Source: an uncultured Bacilli bacterium (GTDB lineage: Bacteria; Bacillota_I; Bacilli_A; RF39; UBA660). Taken from it: a DNA stretch of 64,000 nucleotides. The translations under genes were made by a program, and so were the position numbers. Shown piece by piece: positions 26,344 through 35,406 of the stretch. Each line of letters begins with the position of its first letter. The stretch's first letter is position 1. The stretch spans positions 62,001 through 126,000 of the forward strand of contig CAKOPN010000004.1 in the NCBI GenBank assembly GCA_934100165.1, read 5' to 3'. The notes below the pieces were generated by a model. That model saw nothing but the letters and a program-made list of their open reading frames with translations. It searched no databases and was not told where the DNA came from.

Positions 26344-27738
26344 TTACTTACTTTTTAATAAAGATATAACCTTTTTTATTGTATTCTTATTAAGAATTAT
26401 ATATATAAGTGCGAACAATGTGTATACAATAAAACCAACTACTCCATTTATCAATGCATTACATATTATAAAAACTAAACTGATTAAAAAAGAATCAAAA
26501 CTATAATCTTTATCCACATTTAATACTTTTCTTGACAAATATTTTTCTAAAATTGTTGATCTAATAAATAAAATAATTAAAATTGAAAAAATTGATAGAA
26601 ACAAATTATTTAAAACTTTAGCAAATATAAATGAAGTCAAAAAGCTTAAGATAAAAACAATAACATTTATTCTCATCAATTCTTTTTCTTTCCTTAATGA
26701 TTTATAATATGTGTTAAATACTAATGCTACTTGAGTTTCATATAAACAAATTGGTAATAAGAAACTCATATATTTTATACTTTCAGCATAATTTGGCAAA
26801 TACAACAATAGTATTTTTTGAACCGGATAATAAAAGATAAATAATAATACTATTAATAAATTAATAATACCTATCAATAAATCATATATTTTTTTAGAAT
26901 GCTCTTTTTTAAAGTTGCACAATAGAGGGAACAAAACTTGACCAATACTTGTTGCAAACTTAAGAAAAACATTAGTGAAAGTTAGAATTAGAGATATTTT
27001 ACCAAATTCAATTATGTCCCAACTATCTTTAATAAAGTATTTAATTACACCAAGAATAGCCGCACTAACTAAAGAAGCTATTAAAAGATTAATACCTGAT
27101 TTTATGAATTTTTTAATATGTACTATACCATTTCTATAATTAGTAGGTTTAGTTAGTAATTTGTTTTTTGTCTTGTAATAAGAGTATATGCTACAAATAA
27201 GACATCCAACATTATCTGCAATCATAAATAATAATAAACTATTACTGTATTTTATTCCAACAATACTTATTATTAAAAAAACTAGTCTTCCAATTATTAA
27301 AGCAGTTGCAAACTCCTTAATCTTATTTGTTGCTTGGAATACAAATAGTGGGAAAACCCTTATATTAAAAATAATACCATTTATGCACGTAAATAAAATC
27401 ACAAGTTTAGTCATATCATTTTTAACTACAAACAACGAAACAATATATAAAGCCAAAAATATTATTGATAATAAAACCGATAAAAAATAAGTACAAAATG
27501 ATAAAACAGAATTATCTAATTCCTCGTAGTCTTTTCCACCATATGTTAAATATACGCCTTCAATTATTCCAAATCCAGCAATTGTAACATAACTAGTATA
27601 AAAAACATAAAGTTGCCAATATGAGTAATCACTAACGGACAATACTTTAGGAAATACTAATGTAGAAAAAATTGACACTATTAAAACAAAAAAGTTAGCA
27701 AAAGTAGACATAGAAGCTTTTTTAATAAAATTTTTCAC
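26344..27738 (-). CDS. wzx: Wzx-type polysaccharide flippase (MATE/MOP superfamily)
   Basis: 464 residues with about 12-14 membrane helices and the typical start NFIKKASMSTFANFFVLIVS. It would flip undecaprenyl-linked repeat units to the outer face for polymerisation by the Wzy-like protein of the same operon. The start is GTG at 27738 with GGAGG 6 bases before it. It is the last gene of the capsule operon; the IS lies 22 bases downstream. Confidence 0.85.
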   Translation of the reverse strand: MKNFIKKASMSTFANFFVLIVSIFSTLVFPKVLSVSDYSYWQLYVFYTSYVTIAGFGIIEGVYLTYGGKDYEELDNSVLSFCTYFLSVLLSIIFLALYIVSLFVVKNDMTKLVILFTCINGIIFNIRVFPLFVFQATNKIKEFATALIIGRLVFLIISIVGIKYSNSLLLFMIADNVGCLICSIYSYYKTKNKLLTKPTNYRNGIVHIKKFIKSGINLLIASLVSAAILGVIKYFIKDSWDIIEFGKISLILTFTNVFLKFATSIGQVLFPLLCNFKKEHSKKIYDLLIGIINLLIVLLFIFYYPVQKILLLYLPNYAESIKYMSFLLPICLYETQVALVFNTYYKSLRKEKELMRINVIVFILSFLTSFIFAKVLNNLFLSIFSILIILFIRSTILEKYLSRKVLNVDKDYSFDSFLISLVFIICNALINGVVGFIVYTLFALIYIILNKNTIKKVISLLKSK

Positions 27739-27760
27739 ATTGTTCCTCCTTAAATATTTA

Positions 27761-30010
27761 TTATTTCCTATTAATTATTTTTTTAATTAATTTTTTTATA
27801 CTATATATGATAGAATTCTTAAAACCATATGGAGTATATTTTTTTAATACATAATCATATCCTTTTTCATTGTATTCTTTCCAAAACTGTTCAATATTTT
27901 CCGGTCTATCAGTAGGTTTAATCAAATTTTCTTGTAAAGACTTATCCTTTTCTGTTTCAATAATATGATATTTATTCTTTATACCATCAAAAAATTTCAT
28001 TCCCTTTTTAGTATGTATAATGCATAATGATATTCCTAAATCATCATCGAAACTTGGATAATTTTTTTCAATGCCCCAAAAATCTCCTATAGTAAGATCA
28101 GATAATCTATGTTCAACATTAGAAAATGGACATTCAAAGCATGAATCTCTAAATGTTTTACAACTATAGAAAAAATATTTAAAAGATTGAGATAAAATTG
28201 ATGATGAATCAATACTCTCATCTTCATAAACTATTTTTTCTAAATGATTTGTACTATGCCATCCATTATCTTTTATTCTAAATAAATAATTCTTAATATT
28301 CTTTTTTCTTTTTTCTTCTATATAAGACAGATGATCCTTAAAAGTTTTTGGACTTGGAACACCATGGCATATAATATCACATAAAATCAAATTTGAATAA
28401 TCTTTTTTTAAGAAAGATTTTATAGCAGCTATTTGGCAAGGAGTACCTGTAAACAAAACTTTTTTTCCTGCTTCAACATCTTTCTTAACATTACCAAATA
28501 TATTTTCAGTTGAACTTTGAACATATTTTGAACCCATCATTTTTGTAATATCTTCTATTTTTGTAATTCTATTATGAACAACCGCTAGATTTTTATTATA
28601 TAAAGCACCATAAACAACACCATTATTGTTTATTATTTCGGAAGCCATACCATAAAAAGCTCCACCAGAAGTACTGATTTTCCTAATGTTATCATCTTTA
28701 ATTTTTACAGCATAAAAGTGTTTTTTTAAATCACTATTTATAGTAAGATTATTATATGGACAAGTCTTAACACATGCTCCACAATGAATACATTTACTCT
28801 CGTCAATTTGTGGATAATTAAAACCTTTTTCATCTTCTTTCATAACAATTGCTTTTACTGGACAAATATTAATGCATGCTCCACATCCAAAACATTTTTC
28901 CTTTTTAGTTATAGTTACATTATTTAATTCTATATTTGAAATCTTTAAAGATTCTTCTATAAACTTTATTGATTTTTTAATTTCAGATTTTAATACTTTT
29001 CCTACTGTTGAGTAATCAATATCATTTTCTAGTAAGTAACTAATATTATTTGAATAAATTCTATTTGTTAAACCAATCTTCTTCAAAAGATCAACTTGTC
29101 TAGAACTTTTGTCTTTGTGTAATACTGAAATAAATTTTTTATTAAATATTAATGAAAATGCCAAACAATGAAATGAATTAGTAACGACCATTTCAGCATT
29201 AAAAACCAAAGAAAGAAAATCTTCTGGAGATATATCATATACACATTTAACATTCTTTTTGAACATTGGGATCTTACTATAATATATTATCTTATAGTCG
29301 TTGTTTAGAGAATCAACTATTTGATTAATATTGCTATTTTGTTGTAATGAAAATATAAAAATATATTTTTCTTTTTCATATGTACTTGATTTAATTTTAT
29401 ACCACTCTTCTTTTTCAAGTAAAAATACAGGATCCATTACATGTGATACTTCTTCACCAAGTGTGTTTTGTAAACTACTCTCTCGTACACTTACACTATT
29501 GTACTCTTTTATCAAATTTTTATAATAAGCTTTTTCTTGTTCACTTATATCATCTTTTCCTACACTTGCGGCATAAGAAATTTTATTGTTTGTATTAAAT
29601 AAAGATAAATCATAGAAATCATAATCATTTAGTGTAATATCTTTATTCCAAACTTGATCGCTTCCGGAAATAATATAATCATATCTATTAATATAATTAA
29701 TTACTTTTTCTTTACTACTTAAAAAATCAGAAGTTTGTATATATTTTTCTCTGAATTTATTGAACTTTTTCTTAATTCTTATATTTTTTATGAAAAAACC
29801 AAAATTTAATGCAATCTTTATAGGAGTCTTAATAATATTAAATTTTCCAACATAAAAATAATTGTATATTTTATATACATCATTAGAATAATAATCAATT
29901 TCTTCAACATCTAGTCCATAATCTTTTAATTTTTTTTGAAGTGCATAACTTTGTAGTACTCCTCCAAAATTAATTGCTCTGTGAAATGTAACTATTCCTA
30001 TTTTCTTCAC
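27761..30010 (-). CDS. Fusion protein: polysaccharide pyruvyl transferase + ferredoxin + FrhB-like flavoprotein domain
   Basis: Three parts in about 749 residues. Residues 1-340: pyruvyl transferase (WcaK/CsaB-like), with TFHRAINFGGVLQSYAL, ISGSDQVWN and NSFHCLAFSLIF. Then two 4Fe-4S motifs, CFGCGACINICP and CIHCGACVKTCP. The last part of about 320 residues is the FrhB/F420-hydrogenase beta-type domain (FTGTPCQIAAIKSFL, CDIICHGVPSP, LTIGDFWGIEK). Pyruvyl transferases add ketal pyruvate to surface sugars; FrhB-like proteins often accompany them in polysaccharide clusters, with unclear chemistry. GTG at 30010 has AGAGG 7 bases upstream and overlaps the end of the wzy gene; a GTG three codons earlier is less likely. 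Confidence 0.88.
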   Translation of the reverse strand: MKKIGIVTFHRAINFGGVLQSYALQKKLKDYGLDVEEIDYYSNDVYKIYNYFYVGKFNIIKTPIKIALNFGFFIKNIRIKKKFNKFREKYIQTSDFLSSKEKVINYINRYDYIISGSDQVWNKDITLNDYDFYDLSLFNTNNKISYAASVGKDDISEQEKAYYKNLIKEYNSVSVRESSLQNTLGEEVSHVMDPVFLLEKEEWYKIKSSTYEKEKYIFIFSLQQNSNINQIVDSLNNDYKIIYYSKIPMFKKNVKCVYDISPEDFLSLVFNAEMVVTNSFHCLAFSLIFNKKFISVLHKDKSSRQVDLLKKIGLTNRIYSNNISYLLENDIDYSTVGKVLKSEIKKSIKFIEESLKISNIELNNVTITKKEKCFGCGACINICPVKAIVMKEDEKGFNYPQIDESKCIHCGACVKTCPYNNLTINSDLKKHFYAVKIKDDNIRKISTSGGAFYGMASEIINNNGVVYGALYNKNLAVVHNRITKIEDITKMMGSKYVQSSTENIFGNVKKDVEAGKKVLFTGTPCQIAAIKSFLKKDYSNLILCDIICHGVPSPKTFKDHLSYIEEKRKKNIKNYLFRIKDNGWHSTNHLEKIVYEDESIDSSSILSQSFKYFFYSCKTFRDSCFECPFSNVEHRLSDLTIGDFWGIEKNYPSFDDDLGISLCIIHTKKGMKFFDGIKNKYHIIETEKDKSLQENLIKPTDRPENIEQFWKEYNEKGYDYVLKKYTPYGFKNSIIYSIKKLIKKIINRK

Positions 30011-31208
30011 TTTTTTCACCTCTTAAATATACATCAAAGAAAGCTTGACACAAAAAATATATATATAACATATTGGCGTCATAAAATGAGTTGCCAGTAA
30101 AAAAATATAACACAAATATAATTTGAACAAAAGTTGAAAATGTTGAAACAATCTCCAATTCACCTTTTGCATTTCTAAACATATATCTAGTTTTTTTAAA
30201 TAAAGTTGAAATAATTATGAGTATAACAATAGCAGCAAAGAATACTCCTAATTCGCATGTTAATTGTAAAAACACATTATGAGTATATATTGGTTGACCG
30301 CTTGCTGGAATATAATTATTGATACCAACACCAAATAAATAGTTTTCCTTTATAAGATGTATTGCCAATAAAGCAAGTGTATCTCTTCCGTTCATCATAT
30401 TGCTTGTATCTGAAAATCTAGAAAAAACTTTAAAATTATTAACGGCATAATATGAAAAAGAGCAAAAAACTATTAATCCAATCATAATCGTCATCATTTT
30501 TCTTTTTGTTAACTTTTTATTTTTCAAATATACATATGTATAAATCATTAGAACTATTATTAATAACAATAGAAACATTCTTTTATCAGTTAATAATATT
30601 GATACAATTATGATTAACAAACTTATTATAGATAAAAATTTATTCTTATTGTTATCGAAGAATAGATCATATATAACAATAATACCTCCAATTAATATTA
30701 GAAAAGCATTATTTCCAGTTTGACCCGCTAATCCTGAAAAACCTTTATAATTATATAAATTGATTATAGTTGCGGAGATATCCTTATTGTATAGAAAATC
30801 TACTATTTTAAAATAAATTGGTTGAGTAAAACATGATACTATCGTTGCTATTGCAAAAAATAATGACATTTTTTTAAAGATACTTAGTATTCTTTTAGAA
30901 TCCTCATTCGTGAAATTTTCAAAAATTAATAGAATTAAAAAACCAATAAAAAATTTGATTAAATAAGAAAAAGAATAACTTGTAAAATGCGTCACACATG
31001 AAAACAGCACAATTATTAAAATAAGTAGAAATTTTAAATTGCAAGTATATGTTTTAAATTTTCTTCCCTTAGAAATAAAAAGCAATATACATCCAAATAA
31101 TGCTGGTAAGAATAGAGAAAAACCTAAATATTTAATATAAGAAAAATAAATATTAAAAATAATTAAAAAAATTCCAATTGTTTCTAATATATTATTTTTT
31201 TTATTCAT
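29970..31208 (-). CDS. wzy: Wzy/O-antigen-ligase-like polysaccharide polymerase
   Basis: 412 residues with about 11 membrane helices and one larger outer loop (MMNGRDTLALLAIHLIKENYLFGVGINNYIP), the hallmark of O-antigen polymerase/ligase proteins. In a Wzx/Wzy pathway it joins repeat units outside the membrane. Wzy proteins diverge strongly, so the call rests on topology, the loop (GVGINNY...THNVFLQ) and operon position. ATG at 31208 is preferred over 31223 because GGTGG precedes it. It overlaps the genes on both sides. Confidence 0.82.
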   Translation of the reverse strand: MNKKNNILETIGIFLIIFNIYFSYIKYLGFSLFLPALFGCILLFISKGRKFKTYTCNLKFLLILIIVLFSCVTHFTSYSFSYLIKFFIGFLILLIFENFTNEDSKRILSIFKKMSLFFAIATIVSCFTQPIYFKIVDFLYNKDISATIINLYNYKGFSGLAGQTGNNAFLILIGGIIVIYDLFFDNNKNKFLSIISLLIIIVSILLTDKRMFLLLLIIVLMIYTYVYLKNKKLTKRKMMTIMIGLIVFCSFSYYAVNNFKVFSRFSDTSNMMNGRDTLALLAIHLIKENYLFGVGINNYIPASGQPIYTHNVFLQLTCELGVFFAAIVILIIISTLFKKTRYMFRNAKGELEIVSTFSTFVQIIFVLYFFTGNSFYDANMLYIYFLCQAFFDVYLRGEKSEENRNSYISQSN

Positions 31209-32223
31209 TTTTCCCACCACCATATACTTTCTCTATTATTTTTTTCCATTTGGTTAAATTTGTATAATTACTAATATCTACATTTTTACTAGGATATTTA
31301 TCGATTTCTTTTATCTTTTCTATATATTCTTCTATATTTTTGCAAATAAACTCCGGATTATTTTCAAATATTTTTTTCAATCCACCAACGCCACTATTTA
31401 AAACGGGTTTTGAAAGAACAAGTGATTCAATTGCCGTAATTCCAAACCCTTCATATTTTGAAGGCATAATACCTACGCTGGAGTTTTTTATATAAGGAAA
31501 TGGATTAGATTTGAATCCAACCATATCAATGACCTTTTCCAAATCATATTCTTTTATAAGTTGTTCACACTTATTTTTTAAATCTCCATCACCTATCATC
31601 ACGCATCTTAAGCCAGTTTTTTTTAATCTATTAACTATTTCTATAAAATCAATTGGATTTTTTTCTTCATTCAATCTTCCAAAATAAAATAAATCATATT
31701 TTTTATCAACATTATACTCATTAGCTAGACAAGATACTTTATCTTTATCAATATAATTGTATAATGTAATGTATTTATTTTTTATCCTATTCTTAAATAT
31801 GTACTCATCAAAAATTGAATCAGATACCCCAAAAATATTTTTTATTCTCTTGGAACTAAGCAAATAAAGAATACTTTTTATTGATATCTTTTTCATAGAA
31901 GGATCATTTTTATGAATATGTGACACAATTTCACATTTTTTACTGAACATGCAAGCAAAGAAAGTTGCTTTAAAATCGTGTGCATGTATTATATCAGGTT
32001 GAAACTCATTTATTACTTTTTTTATATTCTTTAATGATAATTTATCAATCTCATAGTAATATATATTTTTATTTTTTAATATTTCTTTAATGATACCATT
32101 AGGTGAACAATATGCCATTTCATAATCATCACCCAATTTTTCTATAATAGTGCAAGCAATGTTTTCAGCACCGGAAAAAATATTACTTGCTAGTATATGT
32201 AAAACTCTTTTTTTAGTCTTCAT
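31201..32223 (-). CDS. Glycosyltransferase family 4 (GT-B fold)
   Basis: 340 residues with an N-terminal ILASNIFSGAENIACTII motif and the C-terminal donor-binding signature: DLFYFGRLNEEKNPIDFI, and PSKYEGFGITAIESLVLSKPVL with the E-x7-E pattern. It probably adds a sugar to the undecaprenyl-linked repeat unit on the inner face of the membrane. Donor and acceptor cannot be read from sequence. It overlaps the next glycosyltransferase gene by 11 bases; GGAG is 7 bases upstream of the ATG. Confidence 0.88.
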   Translation of the reverse strand: MKTKKRVLHILASNIFSGAENIACTIIEKLGDDYEMAYCSPNGIIKEILKNKNIYYYEIDKLSLKNIKKVINEFQPDIIHAHDFKATFFACMFSKKCEIVSHIHKNDPSMKKISIKSILYLLSSKRIKNIFGVSDSIFDEYIFKNRIKNKYITLYNYIDKDKVSCLANEYNVDKKYDLFYFGRLNEEKNPIDFIEIVNRLKKTGLRCVMIGDGDLKNKCEQLIKEYDLEKVIDMVGFKSNPFPYIKNSSVGIMPSKYEGFGITAIESLVLSKPVLNSGVGGLKKIFENNPEFICKNIEEYIEKIKEIDKYPSKNVDISNYTNLTKWKKIIEKVYGGGKNE

Positions 32224-33325
32224 ATATTTTCTCCATTTTGCTTAAAACAACGTCTAGCATATAATCTTTAATTATTTGTTTGCTCTTATCAGAAAACTTG
32301 TTTTCTTTGTTAAGATAAATTTTTTCAACACATTTTGAAAATCTTTCTTTATCATTCAAATCAATTAAATAACCATTAACATTATCTTTTATTAAATCTC
32401 TATTACCTCTACAATTTGATCCGACAATAGGCAAGCCAACATACATTGCTTCCATAATATTAACAGGTAATCCTTCTTGATTTGCTGAAGATAAGGCTAA
32501 ATTTGAAACTTTTAGTAATTTAGGTATATCCTTTCTATAGCCTAGAAAATGAATTTGATTTTTTAATCCAATTTCTTCTACAAATCTTTGACACTTTCCA
32601 TTCAATGAATCTTTGCCAGGTAAAAGTAGATGAACATTAGTATTGTTCTTTAAAAAATCTGATAATGTATCAATTAGCCACATTTGTCTTTTTCTTTTTG
32701 ATATTTCAGCAGGATAAATCATTAAAAAGTCTTTATCACTTAACTTTAATGAGTCTCTTACCTTTTTTTTATCTTTATCAGTAAACTTAAAATTAAATTT
32801 TTCTTCATCAATTCCTACACCAGGGACATATTGAATATCCTTACACCTTTTAGAAAATTTCTTCATTGCTAAATCATAATCTTCTTTATTTATAAGTATT
32901 AAAGTATCTGTATATTTTGCAAGCCATTTTTCTACTGGATAAAAAATAAGCCAATTTTTTATTGATGCCCCTTTAAAAAAATGAAATCCATGAGCTGTAT
33001 ATATTACTCTTGTACTAATTTTTTTTCTTGAACTTTTTGCAGCCAATCTAGTTACTACTGAACCCATAGGAGTATGTGTATGAATTATGTCAAATTTTTC
33101 TTTTAAACATATCTTCTTTAACAAACGTATTGCTCTAATATTATTATACTTTAATGGGCTTCTCTCAAATGGGATAACATGTTTGAAATCACAATATGGT
33201 ATTTCCTCATCTCCATTGGTGGCAACATGTACTTCATACCCTTTTTCTTTAAATAATTTGAGGAACGGCAAGTGAAATTGTAATATATGCGAATCAACTG
33301 TTGCTGTAAACAAAACTTTTTTCAT
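32213..33325 (-). CDS. Glycosyltransferase family 4 (CapM/EpsD-like)
   Basis: 370 residues, GT-B fold. The start VLFTATVDSHILQFHLPFL, IIHTHTPMGSVVTRLAA and IYTAHGFHFFKGA are typical of capsular second-step transferases that act on the primed lipid; the C-terminal part has SANQEGLPVNIMEAMYVGLPIV with the catalytic Glu pattern. It follows the priming sugar transferase gene by 1 base, which fits addition of the second sugar. Sugar specificity is unknown. Confidence 0.9.
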   Translation of the reverse strand: MKKVLFTATVDSHILQFHLPFLKLFKEKGYEVHVATNGDEEIPYCDFKHVIPFERSPLKYNNIRAIRLLKKICLKEKFDIIHTHTPMGSVVTRLAAKSSRKKISTRVIYTAHGFHFFKGASIKNWLIFYPVEKWLAKYTDTLILINKEDYDLAMKKFSKRCKDIQYVPGVGIDEEKFNFKFTDKDKKKVRDSLKLSDKDFLMIYPAEISKRKRQMWLIDTLSDFLKNNTNVHLLLPGKDSLNGKCQRFVEEIGLKNQIHFLGYRKDIPKLLKVSNLALSSANQEGLPVNIMEAMYVGLPIVGSNCRGNRDLIKDNVNGYLIDLNDKERFSKCVEKIYLNKENKFSDKSKQIIKDYMLDVVLSKMEKIYED

Positions 33326-33326
33326 C

Positions 33327-34034
33327 CTATCTACCTCTCACTTTTTTATTATATTTCTTTAAATCACTAATGTCTTTTTTTATTCCGCCTTTTCCGGCAT
33401 CAACACCCTTGGCACCAAATACGGCTTTCACAGTTAAAAAAACTATTTTAACATCTTGAGTAAAAGAATAATTTTCTATATATTCTAAATCATATTTAAT
33501 TTTATCAAAAATAGTAATTGCATTTCTTCCATTTACTTGAGCAAGCCCTGTTAACCCTGGTCTTATGCAATATCTATGTCTTTGAATATCATTCATGTTG
33601 TCAAAATAGTCTGGTATCCATGGTCTAGGTCCAATAAAGCTCATATCTCCTGTTAAAATTGATATAAGCTGTGGTAGTTCATCCAAAGAAGTTTTTCTAA
33701 GTATTTTCCCAACTTTTGTAAGTTCATCTTTTGTTGTAAAATCATGAACATCATTGTCTTCTTTCATTGTTCTAAATTTGTAAATAGTAATATTTTTACC
33801 GCCTTTACCTGTTCTTGTCTGTTTAAAAAAGACAGGCCCTTTACTTTCTAATTTTATTATAATTGATAAAATTAGCATTAAAGGAGATAATATAATTAAC
33901 CCTAGTAGGGCAAGCACTCTATCTAAAGTGAATTTTGTTCCTGCAAAAACGAGAGTCAAAAATCTATCACTAAACTGTCTAATTGTTATATTCCCATTTG
34001 CGTCGACATATTTTTCAATATAATTTTCATCCAT
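33327..34034 (-). CDS. Undecaprenyl-phosphate sugar phosphotransferase (priming transferase, WcaJ/CpsE C-terminal type)
   Basis: 235 residues: one membrane helix/re-entrant segment (LDRVLALLGLIILSPLMLILS), then FFKQTRTGKGGKNITIYKFRTM, LRKTSLDELPQLISILTGDM and SFIGPRPW, the signature of bacterial polyprenyl-phosphate hexose-1-phosphate transferases. It starts the repeat unit by moving a sugar phosphate onto undecaprenyl phosphate. It is the short form, without the four-helix N-terminal half of WbaP/CpsE. It is the first gene of the capsule operon and has a good promoter upstream. Confidence 0.93.
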   Translation of the reverse strand: MDENYIEKYVDANGNITIRQFSDRFLTLVFAGTKFTLDRVLALLGLIILSPLMLILSIIIKLESKGPVFFKQTRTGKGGKNITIYKFRTMKEDNDVHDFTTKDELTKVGKILRKTSLDELPQLISILTGDMSFIGPRPWIPDYFDNMNDIQRHRYCIRPGLTGLAQVNGRNAITIFDKIKYDLEYIENYSFTQDVKIVFLTVKAVFGAKGVDAGKGGIKKDISDLKKYNKKVRGR

Positions 34035-34084
34035 TCTATACTACTTCCTTTTTATCTTCCAAAATAAAGATAACTTCATTTTGT

Positions 34085-34113
34085 ATTATACAATAGATAT
34101 TGTATCGAAACAA
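34085..34113 (-). promoter_or_regulatory. Promoter of the capsule operon with overlapping inverted repeats
   Basis: On the minus strand TTGTTT (34108-34113), 17-base spacer and TATAAT (34085-34090). Two inverted repeats overlap it: TATTGT-N6-ACAATA around the -35/spacer, and TTGTATAATACAA centred on the -10. A repressor bound there would block polymerase. Confidence 0.6.
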
Positions 34114-34135
34114 TATTTAACTTTATTTTAAGCAA

Positions 34136-34157
34136 ACAAAAACTACCATTATGGTAG
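34136..34157 (-). terminator. Terminator after the LCP gene
   Basis: Stem CTACCA/TGGTAG with the stop codon in the loop, followed by TTTTT on the minus strand. Confidence 0.7.
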
Positions 34158-35327
34158 CATGCTTTTTAACTTTTCTCTTGCAGTTTCTAGGCTTTTATCA
34201 TCTGGTAACATTACGTAAAGTTTTTTGTTTGGAATACTGTAAGTTGTGTCATATGAATCAAAACCGTTTAAAATTTGTCTTTCTATTTTTAAAGATTTTC
34301 CTAAAAGTAAATTTTTAATTACTTCAACAATTAAATTTTCATCTATATTTGTCATATAGTAACCATTAAGAGATTCTAGAATATCTTTATAATTTAATAA
34401 AAGACTTTTATTTCTTATAAAACTTTTTATTATTTCCTCAAGTATATCTTGATTATTTTCTACTCTTTTTCTATCTCCTTCTTTATACGAATATCTTTCT
34501 CTTACGTATTTTAAAGCCTCTTCGCTAGTTAATTTAGTTCCATCTTTTAAGGTTATGCCATTTAAAAGGTCAATAACTTTTGTAAATGCATTCATATTTA
34601 TTTTTAGAAAGTAATTTATTTCTATATCAAGTAATTTGTTTAAAGTTTCTGTGCATACAGTTACACCATAGACTCCACAGTGAGTTAGTTTATCTTTTTT
34701 ATTCTCAAAAAGCTCTACATAATAATCCCTTGGTATGCTAGTTATAAGTACTTTATTTTCTTTTGTGTTTACAGTGAGAATTATATTAACATCACTTCTG
34801 GATTTGCTTGTTATCTTTTCTTTTTTGGAATCTGTTCCTGAAATAAAAATATTGATGATATCACGGTTTTTGCTTTCTGTTGCTAATATAACGCTTTCTA
34901 CTTTCTCTTCCTCTACTATTTTTGTTTGTTCTAAAATATCTTTATATTCTTCTTTTAGTACACTTAAATAACTATCACTTATATATATAGCATCGACTTC
35001 TTTTTTTAATAAAACATTATATATGTTATTTGCATCATATGACTTTAATACATACTCATCAATTTCTACTGGCATAAATGATTCAATATATCCAATCTTT
35101 TTATTTTTTAAGTTTTCTTTTGTGTTTATATCACTATTTTTTAAAGTTAGAAAACTATAAGTAGATTCTTCATTTTTTGGAGTTTGAAAGAAACTTTTTA
35201 TATTTTTTATATTATTAAAAAGAAAAAGAAACACTAAAACAAGCAGTAAAAGTCCTATTATTTTTCTTATTTTTTTTAATGCAAAAAACAATGTTATAAC
35301 TATAATTATTATTACTTTTTTATCCAT
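34149..35327 (-). CDS. LytR-CpsA-Psr (LCP) family protein with an extra N-terminal extracellular domain
   Basis: LCP enzymes attach undecaprenyl-linked polymers (capsule, teichoic acid) to peptidoglycan outside the cell. The LCP domain covers about residues 165-370, with SRSDVNIILTVN, ITSIPRDYYVEL, the Asn/Gly-rich central part and YVRERYSYKEGDRKRVENNQ. Ahead of it, after the membrane helix, residues 55-160 form a further domain (KNKKIGYIESFMPVEIDEYV, DAIYISDSYLSVL) resembling a half of a periplasmic solute-binding fold. It lies just upstream of the capsule operon promoter, which suggests capsule attachment. AAGAGG supports the ATG. Confidence 0.88.
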   Translation of the reverse strand: MDKKVIIIIVITLFFALKKIRKIIGLLLLVLVFLFLFNNIKNIKSFFQTPKNEESTYSFLTLKNSDINTKENLKNKKIGYIESFMPVEIDEYVLKSYDANNIYNVLLKKEVDAIYISDSYLSVLKEEYKDILEQTKIVEEEKVESVILATESKNRDIINIFISGTDSKKEKITSKSRSDVNIILTVNTKENKVLITSIPRDYYVELFENKKDKLTHCGVYGVTVCTETLNKLLDIEINYFLKINMNAFTKVIDLLNGITLKDGTKLTSEEALKYVRERYSYKEGDRKRVENNQDILEEIIKSFIRNKSLLLNYKDILESLNGYYMTNIDENLIVEVIKNLLLGKSLKIERQILNGFDSYDTTYSIPNKKLYVMLPDDKSLETAREKLKSMLP

Positions 35328-35372
35328 AATATTTCCTCTTATTTTTATTATGTGGATAAAAAATATTTTTAT

Positions 35373-35401
35373 AAAAAAACTGGATAAATAAATCCAGTTT
35401 T
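35373..35401 (-). terminator. Terminator after dnaI
   Basis: Stem AACTGGAT/ATCCAGTT with a 6-base loop, followed by T7 on the minus strand. Confidence 0.85.
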
Positions 35402-35406
35402 GATGT

